NCBI GenBank assembly: GCA_016124805.1 | Contig: WGND01000001.1 | Coordinates: 186,001 to 250,000 of the forward strand | Length of the DNA: 64,000 nucleotides | From: Hyphomicrobiales bacterium | GTDB taxonomy: Bacteria > Pseudomonadota > Alphaproteobacteria > Parvibaculales > Parvibaculaceae | Direction: 5' to 3' | Translations under genes and position numbers: made by a program | Shown: one piece after another, positions 49,776 to 59,890 of the stretch | Numbering within the stretch: position 1 is the first letter of the stretch | Layout: each line of letters opens with the position of its first letter | The notes under the pieces: generated by a model | Databases searched by the model: none | Told to the model about the DNA's origin: nothing | The model's input: only the letters and a program-made list of their open reading frames with translations

Positions 49776-50204
49776 CTAGTGGCTGCGCAGATAGATTGAA
49801 ATATTGGTCGGGCTCTCGCCATTGGGCAGGCGCACCACCTGAATGACGCGCATCGCGCCGCCATCATCGTCAAGCTGGCGCGAGGCGACCATGCGTTCAT
49901 GGCCCTTGTAGTAGGCAGCGGAATTCAGCTCGCGGCGCGAAACCGGCGTCACCGACATGGCGTCCGCCAGATCGCCACCGGGAAAGGCTTCCGGCTCGCC
50001 ATCAGGTGTGGCGGTGAAACTTGCCGAGAGGCTTTCGCCGTCGGCATCAATCCATTCCATGTGAAAGGCGAGGCGCTCGCCGGCCTCCTCAATGCGATAG
50101 CTTCCCGAGCGCGGCGGGTCGCCCTGCTCATATTGACAGCTCTCGGGATCGAGAAGCCAGGTGCCGAGAAAGCCCTTCCAGAGGGGTTCATTCTGATCCG
50201 TCAT
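49776..50204 (-). CDS. hypothetical protein
   Basis: MTDQNEPLWKGFLGTWLLDPESCQYEQGDPPRSGSYRIEEAGERLAFHMEWIDADGE, 142 aa, coherent composition. Confidence 0.7.
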   Translation of the reverse strand: MTDQNEPLWKGFLGTWLLDPESCQYEQGDPPRSGSYRIEEAGERLAFHMEWIDADGESLSASFTATPDGEPEAFPGGDLADAMSVTPVSRRELNSAAYYKGHERMVASRQLDDDGGAMRVIQVVRLPNGESPTNISIYLRSH

Positions 50205-50226
50205 GGGGTGAGGTTTTAGTGGGGCC

Positions 50227-51087
50227 TCACGCCACGTCAAGCCTGAAGCCATCCCCGTCGCGTTTTACATGGCCTGCCGCAGGGGTGGCAAAATGGGTGC
50301 CGATGACAAGCGTCGGCTGATCAGCCACGCTTTCAAGGAAGCTCTTGCGCGTCTCATTGGCCATGTCGCTGTTGTGATCAAAGCCACAGCGCCAGTCGCT
50401 ATGCGCCATCTGGCAGGGATGATGGATCATGTCGCCGGTGATGATGGCGCGTTCGCCCTTTGACTCAATGACAATGCTGATATGGCCGGGTGTGTGGCCT
50501 TGCGTCGGCTCGACGTGAATTTCGGGGCAGATGCGATGATCATCCGTGATTAGCGTCGCAAGGCCCGCATCAAAAATCGGCTGCACGGAGTCGGCAAGCA
50601 GCGGCGCGGCTGTTTCAGACTCCTCCGCCTTCCAGAAGTCCCATTCGCGCTGGCCGATCAGATAGTCGGCCTTGGGGAAAGTCGGCACCCATTTGTCATT
50701 TTCCAGCATCGTGTTCCAGCCGACATGATCGACATGGAGATGGGTGCAGAGAACGATGTCGACGCTGTCGCGCGTCCAGCCCATTTCTTCGAGGTCCTTG
50801 AGGAAGGTCGTCTGCAGATTGTTGAAAAAGGGATTGTCGCGCTTCTTGTCATTGCCGACACAGGTGTCAATGATGAGGCGCTTTGTCGGGGTCTCGATCA
50901 GGAAGGCCTGAATGGCTATCTTGGCGTGGCCCTCTGGTGTTGCGAAATGGGGCTGCAGCCAGTCGATCTTCTGCAGCGCTTCGGGATAGGCGGCTTCCAC
51001 CATGGAACCTTCGCCACCCAGCGGCAGGGCTGCTTCGATTTCCACCAGACGTGAAATTTTCACATCACCGATCTGCCAGTTTGTCAT
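50227..51087 (-). CDS. MBL-fold metallo-hydrolase
   Basis: VLCTHLHVDHVGWNT, TQGHTPGHISIVIESKGERAIITGDMIHHP. Confidence 0.92.
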   Translation of the reverse strand: MTNWQIGDVKISRLVEIEAALPLGGEGSMVEAAYPEALQKIDWLQPHFATPEGHAKIAIQAFLIETPTKRLIIDTCVGNDKKRDNPFFNNLQTTFLKDLEEMGWTRDSVDIVLCTHLHVDHVGWNTMLENDKWVPTFPKADYLIGQREWDFWKAEESETAAPLLADSVQPIFDAGLATLITDDHRICPEIHVEPTQGHTPGHISIVIESKGERAIITGDMIHHPCQMAHSDWRCGFDHNSDMANETRKSFLESVADQPTLVIGTHFATPAAGHVKRDGDGFRLDVA

Positions 51088-51230
51088 GATGTCCTCCCGA
51101 GACCTCCGTTGAAAAAGGGCAAGTGGTGACGACTGACCGGATTTTCAAGTCCGGTCAGCGGGCTTTTCTGGGTGGCTGCAAAAAGGGCGCTCAATGAGCG
51201 ACCCTTCCGCTTGTGACAGGCCTTGTGGCC

Positions 51231-53189
51231 TCACGCCTTGTTCTGGCGGTTGTCGACCAGATCATTGACGACGCCGGGATCGGCGAGCGTCGAAGTGTCA
51301 CCAAGATTGGAAAAATCATCCTCGGCGATCTTGCGCAGGATGCGGCGCATGATCTTGCCCGAGCGTGTTTTCGGCAGGCCCGGTGCCCACTGGATGAGGT
51401 CGGGTGCTGCAATGGGGCCGATTTCCTTGCGCACCCATTGCACCAGTTCCTTGCGCAGTTCCTCGCTGGGCTGGGTATCGGCATTCAGCGTCACATAGGC
51501 ATAGATGCCTTGGCCCTTGATGTCGTGGGGATAGCCGACAACGGCGGCTTCGGCGACATGGGGATGGGCGACCAGCGCGCTTTCGACTTCGGCGGTGCCC
51601 ATGCGATGGCCCGAGACATTGAGCACGTCATCGACGCGGCCTGTGATCCAGTAATAGCCGTCTTCATCGCGGCGACAGCCATCGCCCGTGAAATACATGC
51701 CGGGATACTGGATGAAATAGGTTTCGATGAAACGCTGGTGATCGCCATAGACGGAGCGCATCTGGCCCGGCCATGAATCGGCGATGCAGAGATTGCCCTG
51801 CGTGGCGCCTTTGAGTTCCTTGCCCTCGGTGTCTACCACCACGGGCTGGATGCCGAAAAAGGGTTTGGTGGCCGAGCCGGGTTTGAGGTCGGTGGCGCCA
51901 GGCAGCGGCGTGATCAGAATGCCGCCGGTTTCCGTCTGCCACCATGTGTCCACAATGGGGCAGCGTTCCTCGCCCACCACGCGGTGATACCAGAGCCAGG
52001 CTTCCGGGTTGATCGGTTCGCCGACCGAGCCGAGCAGGCGCAGCGAGGCGCGGCTTGTCTTTTTGACGGGGCCTTCGCCATCGCGCATCAGGGCGCGGAT
52101 GGCGGTGGGCGCGGTATAGAAGATGTTGACCTTGTGCTTGTCGATCACCTGCCAGAAGCGCGAGGAGTCCGGATAGTTCGGCACGCCTTCAAACATCAGT
52201 GTCGTGGCGCCATTGGCCAGCGGCCCATAGAGAATATAGCTGTGGCCCGTGACCCAGCCGACATCGGCCGTGCACCAGTAGATGTCGCCCTCGTGATAGT
52301 CGAAGACATAGTGATGCGTCATCGCGGCATAGACGAGATAGCCGCCCGATGTATGCAGCACGCCCTTGGGTTTGCCGGTCGAGCCCGAGGTGTAGAGAAT
52401 GAAAAGCGGGTCTTCGGCGCCCATCACTTCGGGCTCGCAGGTCGCGGGCACCTTGGCGGCTTCTTCATGCAGCCAGACATCGCGACCGGCTTTCATGTCG
52501 ATCCTGCCGCCGGTGCGTTTCACCACGACAACGGTGGTGACATCGGGGCATTTCTTCAGCGCTTCATCGGTATTGGCCTTGAGCGGTATGGGGCGGCCAC
52601 CGCGCAGGCCTTCATCGGCCGTGATGATGCAGGTCGAGGCGCAGTCCACCACGCGACCGGCCAGGCTGTCGGGCGAGAAGCCGCCAAAGACGACCGAATG
52701 GATCGCGCCGATGCGGGCGCAGGCGAGCATCGCGTAAGCGGCTTCCGGGATCATCGGCATATAGACCGTGACACGGTCGCCGCGCTTGACACCGCGTGCC
52801 TTGAGCACATTGGCAAAGCGGCAGACCTCGTCATGCAGTTCCTGATAGGTGATGTGCTTGGCGTCTGCCGGATCGTCGCCTTCCCAGATGATGGCGGTCT
52901 GACTGGCGCGCTTGGGCAGATGGCGGTCGATGCAATTGGCGCTCACATTGAGCGTGCCGTCCTCATACCATTTGATGGAGACATGCTTGGGATCATAGGT
53001 CGTGTTCTTGACCTTGGTGTAGGGCTTGATCCAGTCCACGCGCTTGCCCTGTTCGCGCCAGAAGCCTTCAGGATCACTGATGCTCTGCTGATACATTGCG
53101 TCATAGTCGGCCTTGTCCACATAGGCGCGCTGGGCCCATTCCGGTGACACAGGCACGAGGCTGACGGGGGTGGCAGGGTTTGTCGACAT
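51231..53189 (-). CDS. acs: acetyl-CoA synthetase
   Basis: [57 protein letters not shown]...[29 protein letters not shown]. Confidence 0.97.
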   Translation of the reverse strand: MSTNPATPVSLVPVSPEWAQRAYVDKADYDAMYQQSISDPEGFWREQGKRVDWIKPYTKVKNTTYDPKHVSIKWYEDGTLNVSANCIDRHLPKRASQTAIIWEGDDPADAKHITYQELHDEVCRFANVLKARGVKRGDRVTVYMPMIPEAAYAMLACARIGAIHSVVFGGFSPDSLAGRVVDCASTCIITADEGLRGGRPIPLKANTDEALKKCPDVTTVVVVKRTGGRIDMKAGRDVWLHEEAAKVPATCEPEVMGAEDPLFILYTSGSTGKPKGVLHTSGGYLVYAAMTHHYVFDYHEGDIYWCTADVGWVTGHSYILYGPLANGATTLMFEGVPNYPDSSRFWQVIDKHKVNIFYTAPTAIRALMRDGEGPVKKTSRASLRLLGSVGEPINPEAWLWYHRVVGEERCPIVDTWWQTETGGILITPLPGATDLKPGSATKPFFGIQPVVVDTEGKELKGATQGNLCIADSWPGQMRSVYGDHQRFIETYFIQYPGMYFTGDGCRRDEDGYYWITGRVDDVLNVSGHRMGTAEVESALVAHPHVAEAAVVGYPHDIKGQGIYAYVTLNADTQPSEELRKELVQWVRKEIGPIAAPDLIQWAPGLPKTRSGKIMRRILRKIAEDDFSNLGDTSTLADPGVVNDLVDNRQNKA

Positions 53190-53283
53190 GGGTGTGTCTC
53201 CTTCCCGGGAGGTGGGCGGTGTTTTTCTTGTTGGTGCCCATTATGCGCGGGAAGGCAGTTGAAACAAGCCCGGTCGGTCGTGG

Positions 53284-54525
53284 TCAGCCGAGCTCGGCGA
53301 TTTCGGCCTCGCTCAATCCGGCTTCGCGCAGCACCTCGGCTGTCTGCTCGCCAAGGCGCGGCGGATGACGCCGAATATTGGAAGGCGAGGCGGAAAAGCG
53401 GACAGGTGGCTTGAGCGCGAAATAGCCACCCGCTTCGGGATGCTCATAGCGACCGAAAAAGCCGACCGCCTGCAGATGCGGATCACCCTGCAGGTCGTCA
53501 AGCTTGTTCATTTTCACAATCGGCATGTTGAGCGGCTTGAGGAGATCGAGCCATTCCTGCGTGGTCTTTGTTTCGGTGACCTCTTCGATCATCGCATAAA
53601 GTTCACGAATATTCTGCGTGCGCGCCTTGTAAGTGGCAAAGCGGGGGTCCTCCGACATGGCACCGGGCTTGCCCGCCACATCGAAGAAGTCATTCCATTG
53701 CTGGTCGTTGTAAGGCAGGAGTCCGATATGCCCGTCCTTGGTGCGATAGGGGCGGCGATCGGGATTGGTGATGCGGCCATAGGTCCAGGGGCCCGTCGGC
53801 GGGTCATAGACGTGATCATAAAAATGCTCGGCGAGCACAAAGGACGTGACGGCTTCGAGCATCGGCACTTCGACAAACTGGCCCTCGCCCGTGCGCTGGC
53901 GATGAAAGAGCGCGGCGGTGACAGCCGAGACGAAGAAGAGGCCGGAGACCTTGTCGGCAACAATCGTTGGCATGTAGCGCGGCTGCGGATTGCCATCCAT
54001 GCGCGACAGAAGATCGGCTGCGCCCGAGCCTGCCTGAATGAGATCATCATAGGCGGGCAGGCCTGCGTATGGGCCATCCGAGCCATAGCCTGCGGCATGC
54101 ACGAAGACGATATCTGGTTTGACCTTCTTCACCTCCTCATAGGAAAGGCCGAGGCGCTTCATGGCGTCATAGCGCACATTGGAGGTCAGCACATCGGCGG
54201 TCGCGATGAGCTTCATCAGCGCGGCGCGGGCTTTTTCGTTGCGCAGATCGAGCAGCACCGAGCGCTTGTTGCGGTTGATCGTCATGAAGATGGGACCGAG
54301 ATCATCGGGCGCGCCTTCGGGCGTGTGGCCCGGCCAGCGCATGATGTCGCCGCCCTGGCCGCCGCCACCTGTGGGCGAGGGGGCTTCGACCTTCATCACT
54401 TCCGCACCCATATCGGCGAGAATCTGCGTGGCATAGGCGCCGAAAACGACACTGGTCAGATCAACGATGCGAATGCCCTTGAGTGGCCCCGTGGCTTCGC
54501 TTTCGAGTTGTCTGGTCTCACTCAT
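53284..54525 (-). CDS. CaiB/BaiF family CoA transferase
   Basis: LKGIRIVDLTSVVFGAYATQILADMGAEVMKVEAP...NRNKRSVLLDLRNEKAR. Confidence 0.95.
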   Translation of the reverse strand: MSETRQLESEATGPLKGIRIVDLTSVVFGAYATQILADMGAEVMKVEAPSPTGGGGQGGDIMRWPGHTPEGAPDDLGPIFMTINRNKRSVLLDLRNEKARAALMKLIATADVLTSNVRYDAMKRLGLSYEEVKKVKPDIVFVHAAGYGSDGPYAGLPAYDDLIQAGSGAADLLSRMDGNPQPRYMPTIVADKVSGLFFVSAVTAALFHRQRTGEGQFVEVPMLEAVTSFVLAEHFYDHVYDPPTGPWTYGRITNPDRRPYRTKDGHIGLLPYNDQQWNDFFDVAGKPGAMSEDPRFATYKARTQNIRELYAMIEEVTETKTTQEWLDLLKPLNMPIVKMNKLDDLQGDPHLQAVGFFGRYEHPEAGGYFALKPPVRFSASPSNIRRHPPRLGEQTAEVLREAGLSEAEIAELG

Positions 54526-54554
54526 TCCCTGTCGTCCTTCCCTGGCGTCTTCTT

Positions 54555-55019
54555 TTACCCCTGCCAGACATACAAGGCGTCCGGCAGCTTTTCCTCGTTA
54601 TCGCTTCCATCGGTCATTTCCGCAAGCACCAGCCCGTGACGCTCATAAAAGCGCCGGGCGCCCTCATTGGCTTGAAAACACCAGAGCCGGAACCCATGCG
54701 GACCCTGCGTCTTGACGTGGTCGAGCAGCAGGTGACCGGCGCCAAAATCCTGCGCATCGGGCCGGACATAAAGGTGATTGAGCCAAAAAATTCCGTCATT
54801 TTTGGCATAAGCGGCAAATCCGGCGATGATTTTACGTGACCCCAGCGTCACTTCCGCCAGCATGACCGCCTGGGTGGCGACCACATGGGTGATGAAGCGG
54901 CGGGTCTCGTCATCCGAATGGAGCCGGGGCAGATAGGTCATGCCGGCGCGTGCCGAAAGGAAGATATGCGCTATGGTCGGGGCATCGACGGGTAAGGCGG
55001 GTCTGAGTGTGATCTGCAT
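54555..55019 (-). CDS. GNAT family N-acetyltransferase
   Basis: ITLRPALPVDAPTIAHIF...IFWLNHLYVRPDAQDFGAGHLLLDHVK...RRFYERHGLVLAEMTDGS. Confidence 0.88.
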   Translation of the reverse strand: MQITLRPALPVDAPTIAHIFLSARAGMTYLPRLHSDDETRRFITHVVATQAVMLAEVTLGSRKIIAGFAAYAKNDGIFWLNHLYVRPDAQDFGAGHLLLDHVKTQGPHGFRLWCFQANEGARRFYERHGLVLAEMTDGSDNEEKLPDALYVWQG

Positions 55020-55110
55020 GAACTGACTTTACGCGTCTTTTTTATTCGTTTTGGTCCTGCAGCCTATGGTGGGATGGGCTTTAAGGAAAGCCACTGAAAG
55101 GACAAGGCTG

Positions 55111-55878
55111 ATGCAGTTGCATCTTTCGACCTGGCCGGAGATCGAGACCTATCTCACGCGCTCGCGCGGCATCGTCATCCCCATCGGCTCCACCGAGCAG
55201 CATGGGCCCAATGGCCTGATCGGTACTGATGTGATCTGCCCGGAGGTGATTGCGCGGCGGGCAGGCGAGGTCGGCAATTTTCTGGTCGGGCCGACATTCA
55301 ATGTCGGGATTGCGCAGCATCATCTGGCTTTTCCCGGCACCATCACGCTGCGGCCCTCGACCATGATCGCTGCCCTGCATGACTGGGTGTCGTCGCTGGC
55401 GCGTCACGGCTTTGAGCGGATCTATTTTTTCAACGGCCATGGCGGCAACATCACCACGATCCAGTCGGCCTTTCAGGAAATCTATGCCGACCAGTCGCTC
55501 GCGTCCGGCAATGGCGGCAATGGCGCTCGCGGTGCCGTCACCTGCAAGCTCACCAACTGGTGGGACTTCAGGCCCGTCGCCGATTATTGCCGCGACCGCT
55601 ATGGCGCGGCCCATGGTGCACATGCCACGCCGTCGGAAGTGGCCGTCACCTGGGCTGCCTTTCCGGAAGCGATCAACAAGGTGACGATGGAACCGCGTGT
55701 CGCGCCGACCATGATGCAGGCAGGGCGCTATGCCGATGCCGATGATTATCGCGCCCGCTACCCCGATGGCCGCATCGGTTCTGACCCCAGCATGGCCGAC
55801 CCTGCCGATGGCGAGAAGCTGATTGAGCTGTCCGCCGAAGGGCTGATCAAGGACTACAAGGCTTTCCTGGCCGGCTAA
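55111..55878 (+). CDS. creatininase family protein
   Basis: GIVIPIGSTEQHGPNGLIGTDVICPEVIARR...FNVGIAQHHLAFPGTITL...RIYFFNGHGGN. Confidence 0.93.
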   Translation: MQLHLSTWPEIETYLTRSRGIVIPIGSTEQHGPNGLIGTDVICPEVIARRAGEVGNFLVGPTFNVGIAQHHLAFPGTITLRPSTMIAALHDWVSSLARHGFERIYFFNGHGGNITTIQSAFQEIYADQSLASGNGGNGARGAVTCKLTNWWDFRPVADYCRDRYGAAHGAHATPSEVAVTWAAFPEAINKVTMEPRVAPTMMQAGRYADADDYRARYPDGRIGSDPSMADPADGEKLIELSAEGLIKDYKAFLAG

Positions 55879-55912
55879 GTCCGTCGCCGCCTTTTCATCA
55901 TCCGCTGACGGA

Positions 55913-56251
55913 TCAGGCCATATAGATCGTGCCATCCCGGATTTCGATGGCGAGCGGGATCAGGCTCTTGCCCGCGCAGGGGCCAGACGTGCAATAGCCG
56001 TCTTCGATGCGGAAAAGGGCGGCATGGGTGGAGCAGATGATTCGTGTTTCATCCTGCGTCAGAAAACGGTCAGGCCATGTGTCCAGCGGCGTGAAGGCAT
56101 GCGGACATTCATTGACATAGGCACGCACCTGGTGGCCGGTCCGCACGAGAAACATGTCGAAGCGTTCCTTGCCCTGCCCGAAGACGAAGCCGCGCGCGCC
56201 CGGATTTTCAATATAGTCGACAGTGCAGATCGCGGTCCCGGCCTGCGGCAT
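55913..56251 (-). CDS. Rieske (2Fe-2S) domain protein
   Basis: YVNECPHAFTPLDTWPDRFLTQDETRIICSTHAALFRIEDGYCTSGPCAG; start MPQAGTA preferred over 56323. Confidence 0.85.
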   Translation of the reverse strand: MPQAGTAICTVDYIENPGARGFVFGQGKERFDMFLVRTGHQVRAYVNECPHAFTPLDTWPDRFLTQDETRIICSTHAALFRIEDGYCTSGPCAGKSLIPLAIEIRDGTIYMA

Positions 56252-56277
56252 GCCGGGGCGCTTTCGGGTCGCGCCTG

Positions 56278-56703
56278 TCACGGCAGTTTCTTGAGACCGC
56301 CAAGGGCGCAGACATGTTTCCATTCGGCGGCTGTGACGGGCTGCACCGAGAGGCGCGAATTATTGCCGAGCACCATGTCTTCAAGCTGCGGGTCGGATTT
56401 GACATCCGCCAGCGTGACTGGCTTTGGCATGTCGCAGACGGCTTCGATGTCGACAAGACCGAAGCGGCCCTTTTCGTCGGTCGGATCAGGGCGGTGCTCG
56501 CCGATCACGCGGACGATGCCGACAATGCGCTTCTCATCGACGGAGTGATAGAAGAAGCCGAGATCGCCTTTCTTCATCGCCTTCATGTTGTTGTTGGCCT
56601 GATAGTTGCGCACGCCATTCCAGGGCTCGCCCTTGGCGCCCTTCTTTTTCTGGTCCTCCCAGGACCAGGTGCCGGGTTCGGATTTGAACAGCCAGTAATT
56701 CAT
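56278..56703 (-). CDS. EVE domain protein
   Basis: MNYWLFKSEPGTWSWEDQKKKGAKGEPWNGVRNYQANNNMKAMKKGDLGFFYHS. Confidence 0.95.
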   Translation of the reverse strand: MNYWLFKSEPGTWSWEDQKKKGAKGEPWNGVRNYQANNNMKAMKKGDLGFFYHSVDEKRIVGIVRVIGEHRPDPTDEKGRFGLVDIEAVCDMPKPVTLADVKSDPQLEDMVLGNNSRLSVQPVTAAEWKHVCALGGLKKLP

Positions 56704-56735
56704 GTCGTTTCTTGCTCCGTCAGGCATTTATCTGT

Positions 56736-57020
56736 TCAGGCTTGGGGGCCGAGAAGCCATTTCCACGCCCTGATGTCCACATGGGCAAAAAGACCCGCCA
56801 GCTTGTAGGGATCATTTTGCGCCAGCGCTTCGGCCTTGGCGCGATCGGCCACATCAATGACAAGCAGGCTGCCATTCATCACCGTCCCATCATCGCTGGT
56901 GAAGGGGCCGCCGATTTTCACGCAGTCCGCCTCCGCCCAATAGTTAAGATGCGCATCGCGATTGGCGAGGCGAAGTTCCAGCGCATCGGGTTTGTCGGTG
57001 CATTGAATACAGAAAAGCAT
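56736..57020 (-). CDS. YciI family protein
   Basis: MLFCIQCTDKPDALELRLANRDAHLNYW...GSLLVIDVADRAKAEALAQNDPYKLAGLF. Confidence 0.93.
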   Translation of the reverse strand: MLFCIQCTDKPDALELRLANRDAHLNYWAEADCVKIGGPFTSDDGTVMNGSLLVIDVADRAKAEALAQNDPYKLAGLFAHVDIRAWKWLLGPQA

Positions 57021-57046
57021 CTGGGGTTTCCTCGGGGTTTGATTTC

Positions 57047-58051
57047 TCAGTCGTCAATTTCGGCTTTGAAGGGGCGTTCAAGCAGGGCGATGATTTCTGA
57101 ATCGACGTCCGCCTTGCCCGTGACAATCGCGGCCACCGCTTCGCTGATCGGCATTTCAATATCATAGCGGGCGGCAAGTTCGCAGACCGCCTTGGCGGAA
57201 TGGACGCCCTCGCTGACGGAATTGCGCGAGGTCATGATGTCCTCCAGCGTTTTGCCTTCCCCCAGCGCCATGCCAAGCGACATGTTGCGCGATTTGGGCG
57301 AGTTGCAGGTGAGGATCAGGTCACCCAGACCGGAGAGCCCGATCAGGGTTTGGGCCTGTGCGCCCATGGCCAGACCCAGACGCCGCATCTCGGCATAGCC
57401 GCGCGTTGTCAGCGCGGCGCGCGCGCTGTCGCCAAAGCCTTTGCCCTCGGAGATGCCGCAGGCAATGGCGAGAACATTCTTCACCGCCCCGCCCAGTTCG
57501 GCGCCGATGAGGTCGGCGGAAAAATAGGGGCGGAAGGTCGGCAGGCCGATAGCGCTGACAATGGCCTCGGCCATCTCTTCATCCGCGCAGGCCAGCGTGA
57601 CGGCGGTGGGCATGCCGCGTGCGACTTCGGCGGCAAAGCTCGGGCCGGAGAGAACGGCGGCGATGGCCTGCGGCATGGTTTCTTCCAGCACTTCGGTCAG
57701 TAGCTTGTTGTTGCCCTGTTCGACGCCCTTGGAGCAGAGAATGACGGGCATGCCAGCAGGCAGCAGCGGCGCAAGATCAAGGCAGAGCGCGCGCATATGC
57801 TGGGCCGGCGTCACCATCAGCAGCGCATCCATGCCGGCCAATGCCGTCAGGTCGCTTGTCGCGGTGATGGCGGCATGCAGCGGAATGCCGGGCAGGAAGG
57901 TGGTGTTCTCGCGCTGTGCGTTGACGGCCTCGACCACCGCGCTCTCGCGCGCCCAGAGCAGGACCTCGCGTCCGGCCCTTGCAGCGACTTCGGCGAGCGC
58001 CGTACCCCAGGCCCCTGCACCGATAACGCCCATTTTCTCGATCTGCCGCAT
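57047..58051 (-). CDS. gpsA: glycerol-3-phosphate dehydrogenase [NAD(P)+]
   Basis: [30 protein letters not shown]...[19 protein letters not shown]...[31 protein letters not shown]. Confidence 0.97.
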   Translation of the reverse strand: MRQIEKMGVIGAGAWGTALAEVAARAGREVLLWARESAVVEAVNAQRENTTFLPGIPLHAAITATSDLTALAGMDALLMVTPAQHMRALCLDLAPLLPAGMPVILCSKGVEQGNNKLLTEVLEETMPQAIAAVLSGPSFAAEVARGMPTAVTLACADEEMAEAIVSAIGLPTFRPYFSADLIGAELGGAVKNVLAIACGISEGKGFGDSARAALTTRGYAEMRRLGLAMGAQAQTLIGLSGLGDLILTCNSPKSRNMSLGMALGEGKTLEDIMTSRNSVSEGVHSAKAVCELAARYDIEMPISEAVAAIVTGKADVDSEIIALLERPFKAEIDD

Positions 58052-58150
58052 TTGCCTTGCGCCTTCTTGATGGGGCCGTCCGGTGGCCAAAACATCTTTC
58101 GGAACCTAACGATTGAACGATTCGTTGAATATTTACAGCCACGGACTAGA

Positions 58151-58786
58151 ATGGTTCTTATGACTGCTCAGGAAGAAACACGCCAGAAAATCATCGAAGC
58201 GGCCAAAAAGCGTTTTACCCATTATGGCTATGGGAAAACAACGATGGCTGATCTCGCTAAAGACTGCGAGATGTCGCCGGGTAATCTCTACCGCTTTTTT
58301 GCCGGTAAAATCGATATTGCGGAAGAAATATGCCGTTCTGCCTCCATGCAGACGGCGGAAGCCCTGTCGCGCATTCTGACCAAGCCGGGGCGCTCGGCTG
58401 CCGAACGGCTGCGCGACTTCCTGTTTCAGGATCTGCGCGAAACATTCCGTGCCCTGGAGGACAATCCGCGTATCGTCGAAATGGCGCAGATCGTCACCAC
58501 CGAGCGGCCGCAGTTCCATAATGAGGGCCTGCGCCGCGAGCGTGAGGTGTTGCGCTGGATCATTGATCAGGGCAATGCAGCCGCCGAATTTGCCGTTGCT
58601 GACCCGGAATATATGGCCGAGATGATCCAGGCGGCGACGATGAAGTTTTCCTATCCCCAGCTTTTTACCCGCATGACGCTGCCCGAACTTGAGCGCGATC
58701 TGGAGGGTGTCTATCAGCTGATGCTGGCCGGTTTGCGGGCGGGCGTGTCGCTGCGCGATCCGCGCGAAAGCCTTGTTGACGCATAA
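58151..58786 (+). CDS. TetR family transcriptional regulator
   Basis: MVLMTAQEETRQKIIEAAKKRFTHYGYGKTTMADLAKDCEMSPGNLYRFFAGKIDIAEEI; start at 58151. Confidence 0.92.
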   Translation: MVLMTAQEETRQKIIEAAKKRFTHYGYGKTTMADLAKDCEMSPGNLYRFFAGKIDIAEEICRSASMQTAEALSRILTKPGRSAAERLRDFLFQDLRETFRALEDNPRIVEMAQIVTTERPQFHNEGLRREREVLRWIIDQGNAAAEFAVADPEYMAEMIQAATMKFSYPQLFTRMTLPELERDLEGVYQLMLAGLRAGVSLRDPRESLVDA

Positions 58787-58849
58787 GACCCTCCTTCCCC
58801 CGTTTCTTGCCCCGGTTTTCCGGTGTGGGAACAAGACAAAGAGGTCGAC

Positions 58850-59338
58850 ATGATAAAACACCTGACCATGACATCCCTTTCTGGCCTTTCTGGCCTTTCT
58901 GGCCTTTCTGGCGCTGCCTTTGCCGCCGCGCTTTTCCTTGTCGGCGCTGTCACGGCGGCGATGGCGGACGATATGGCGAGCCCGTGGCCGGACGGGGCCG
59001 CGCCTTACATCATTTCACCCGCTGACGGGGCCACGGTCTCAAGCCCGGTCACAGTGGTTTTCGGCCTCAAGGGCATGGGCGTTGCCCCTGCCGGCGTCGA
59101 AAAACCCAAGACGGGCCATCATCATCTGCTGATTGATACCCCGGCCCCGAGCGGTGAGGATCTGGATTATTCGCTGCCGGCCGATGCCGAGCATGTGCAT
59201 TTTGGCGGCGGACAGACCGAAACCACGCTCGAACTCGCCCCCGGCAAGCACACGCTGCAGCTGATTATGGGGGACGCCAATCATATTCCGCATAATCCGC
59301 CGCTTGTTTCGCCGGTTGTGACCATCACCGTCGAATAA
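58850..59338 (+). CDS. DUF4399 domain secreted protein
   Basis: Signal peptide; PYIISPADGATVSSPVTVVFGLKGMGVAPAGVEKPKTGHHHLLIDT...GKHTLQLIMGDANHIPHNPPLVSPVVTITV. Confidence 0.9.
   Translation: MIKHLTMTSLSGLSGLSGLSGAAFAAALFLVGAVTAAMADDMASPWPDGAAPYIISPADGATVSSPVTVVFGLKGMGVAPAGVEKPKTGHHHLLIDTPAPSGEDLDYSLPADAEHVHFGGGQTETTLELAPGKHTLQLIMGDANHIPHNPPLVSPVVTITVE
58876..58911 (+). repeat. 4 x 9-bp tandem repeat (cctttctgg) inside the signal-peptide coding region
   Basis: cctttctggcctttctggcctttctggcctttctgg encodes a repeated Leu-Ser-Gly triplet. Confidence 0.97.
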
Positions 59339-59652
59339 TGGCCCCGGAGGGCTGGGATCAGGCCTTTCGCCCGTGAGGGCGGAAGGCTTTTTGCCGAAAA
59401 CACCATATTTGGTGCGCCGCAAGATTTCGGCCTACTATTTTTGAAAATCTATATCCCATTGTTTTCAGTGTGAAATTAGCTGCTTTCAGCTCATTTTTGC
59501 TGCAGCGCATAAAAATATTTTGTGAATGCTGAATATTTTTGATTTTGTTTATTGTTTTTCTTTCAGGGCTTCCTATTTCAGGTGGGCAGGCGGGTTTGAT
59601 GGCAGTTTGAACCTATTCTGCGAGAGATTTACTGGCTTCAAGGAGATGAGCC

Positions 59653-59754
59653 ATGACCAACACAAATTTGAAGTTTTTCTATGCCGCTACCGTCGCACTG
59701 ACGGGTTATGCCGCGTTGATGCTGGTGCAGATCGCCAACAGCCTCCCGGCCTGA
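59653..59754 (+). CDS. 33-aa putative single-TM small protein
   Basis: atgaccaacacaaat...cccggcctga = MTNTNLKFFYAATVALTGYAALMLVQIANSLPA; AAGGAG SD about 7 nt upstream; terminator downstream; below the ORF-track length cutoff. Confidence 0.6.
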   Translation: MTNTNLKFFYAATVALTGYAALMLVQIANSLPA

Positions 59755-59846
59755 GCCTCACGGCTCCACCGAAATTCGTTCAGCTGGCCACTCCCCTCCA
59801 CGGTCCCGCCGGCTGAAACGGGGCCCTGTTCCCCAGGGCTAATCTA

Positions 59847-59887
59847 GCCCCGTCGCCTCCTCCCCTCCGGCGTCGGGGCCTTTTTTT
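59847..59887 (+). terminator. intrinsic terminator after the small ORF
   Basis: GCCCCGTCGCC-loop-GGCGTCGGGGC (one mismatch) followed by CTTTTTTT. Confidence 0.75.
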
Positions 59888-59890
59888 GTC

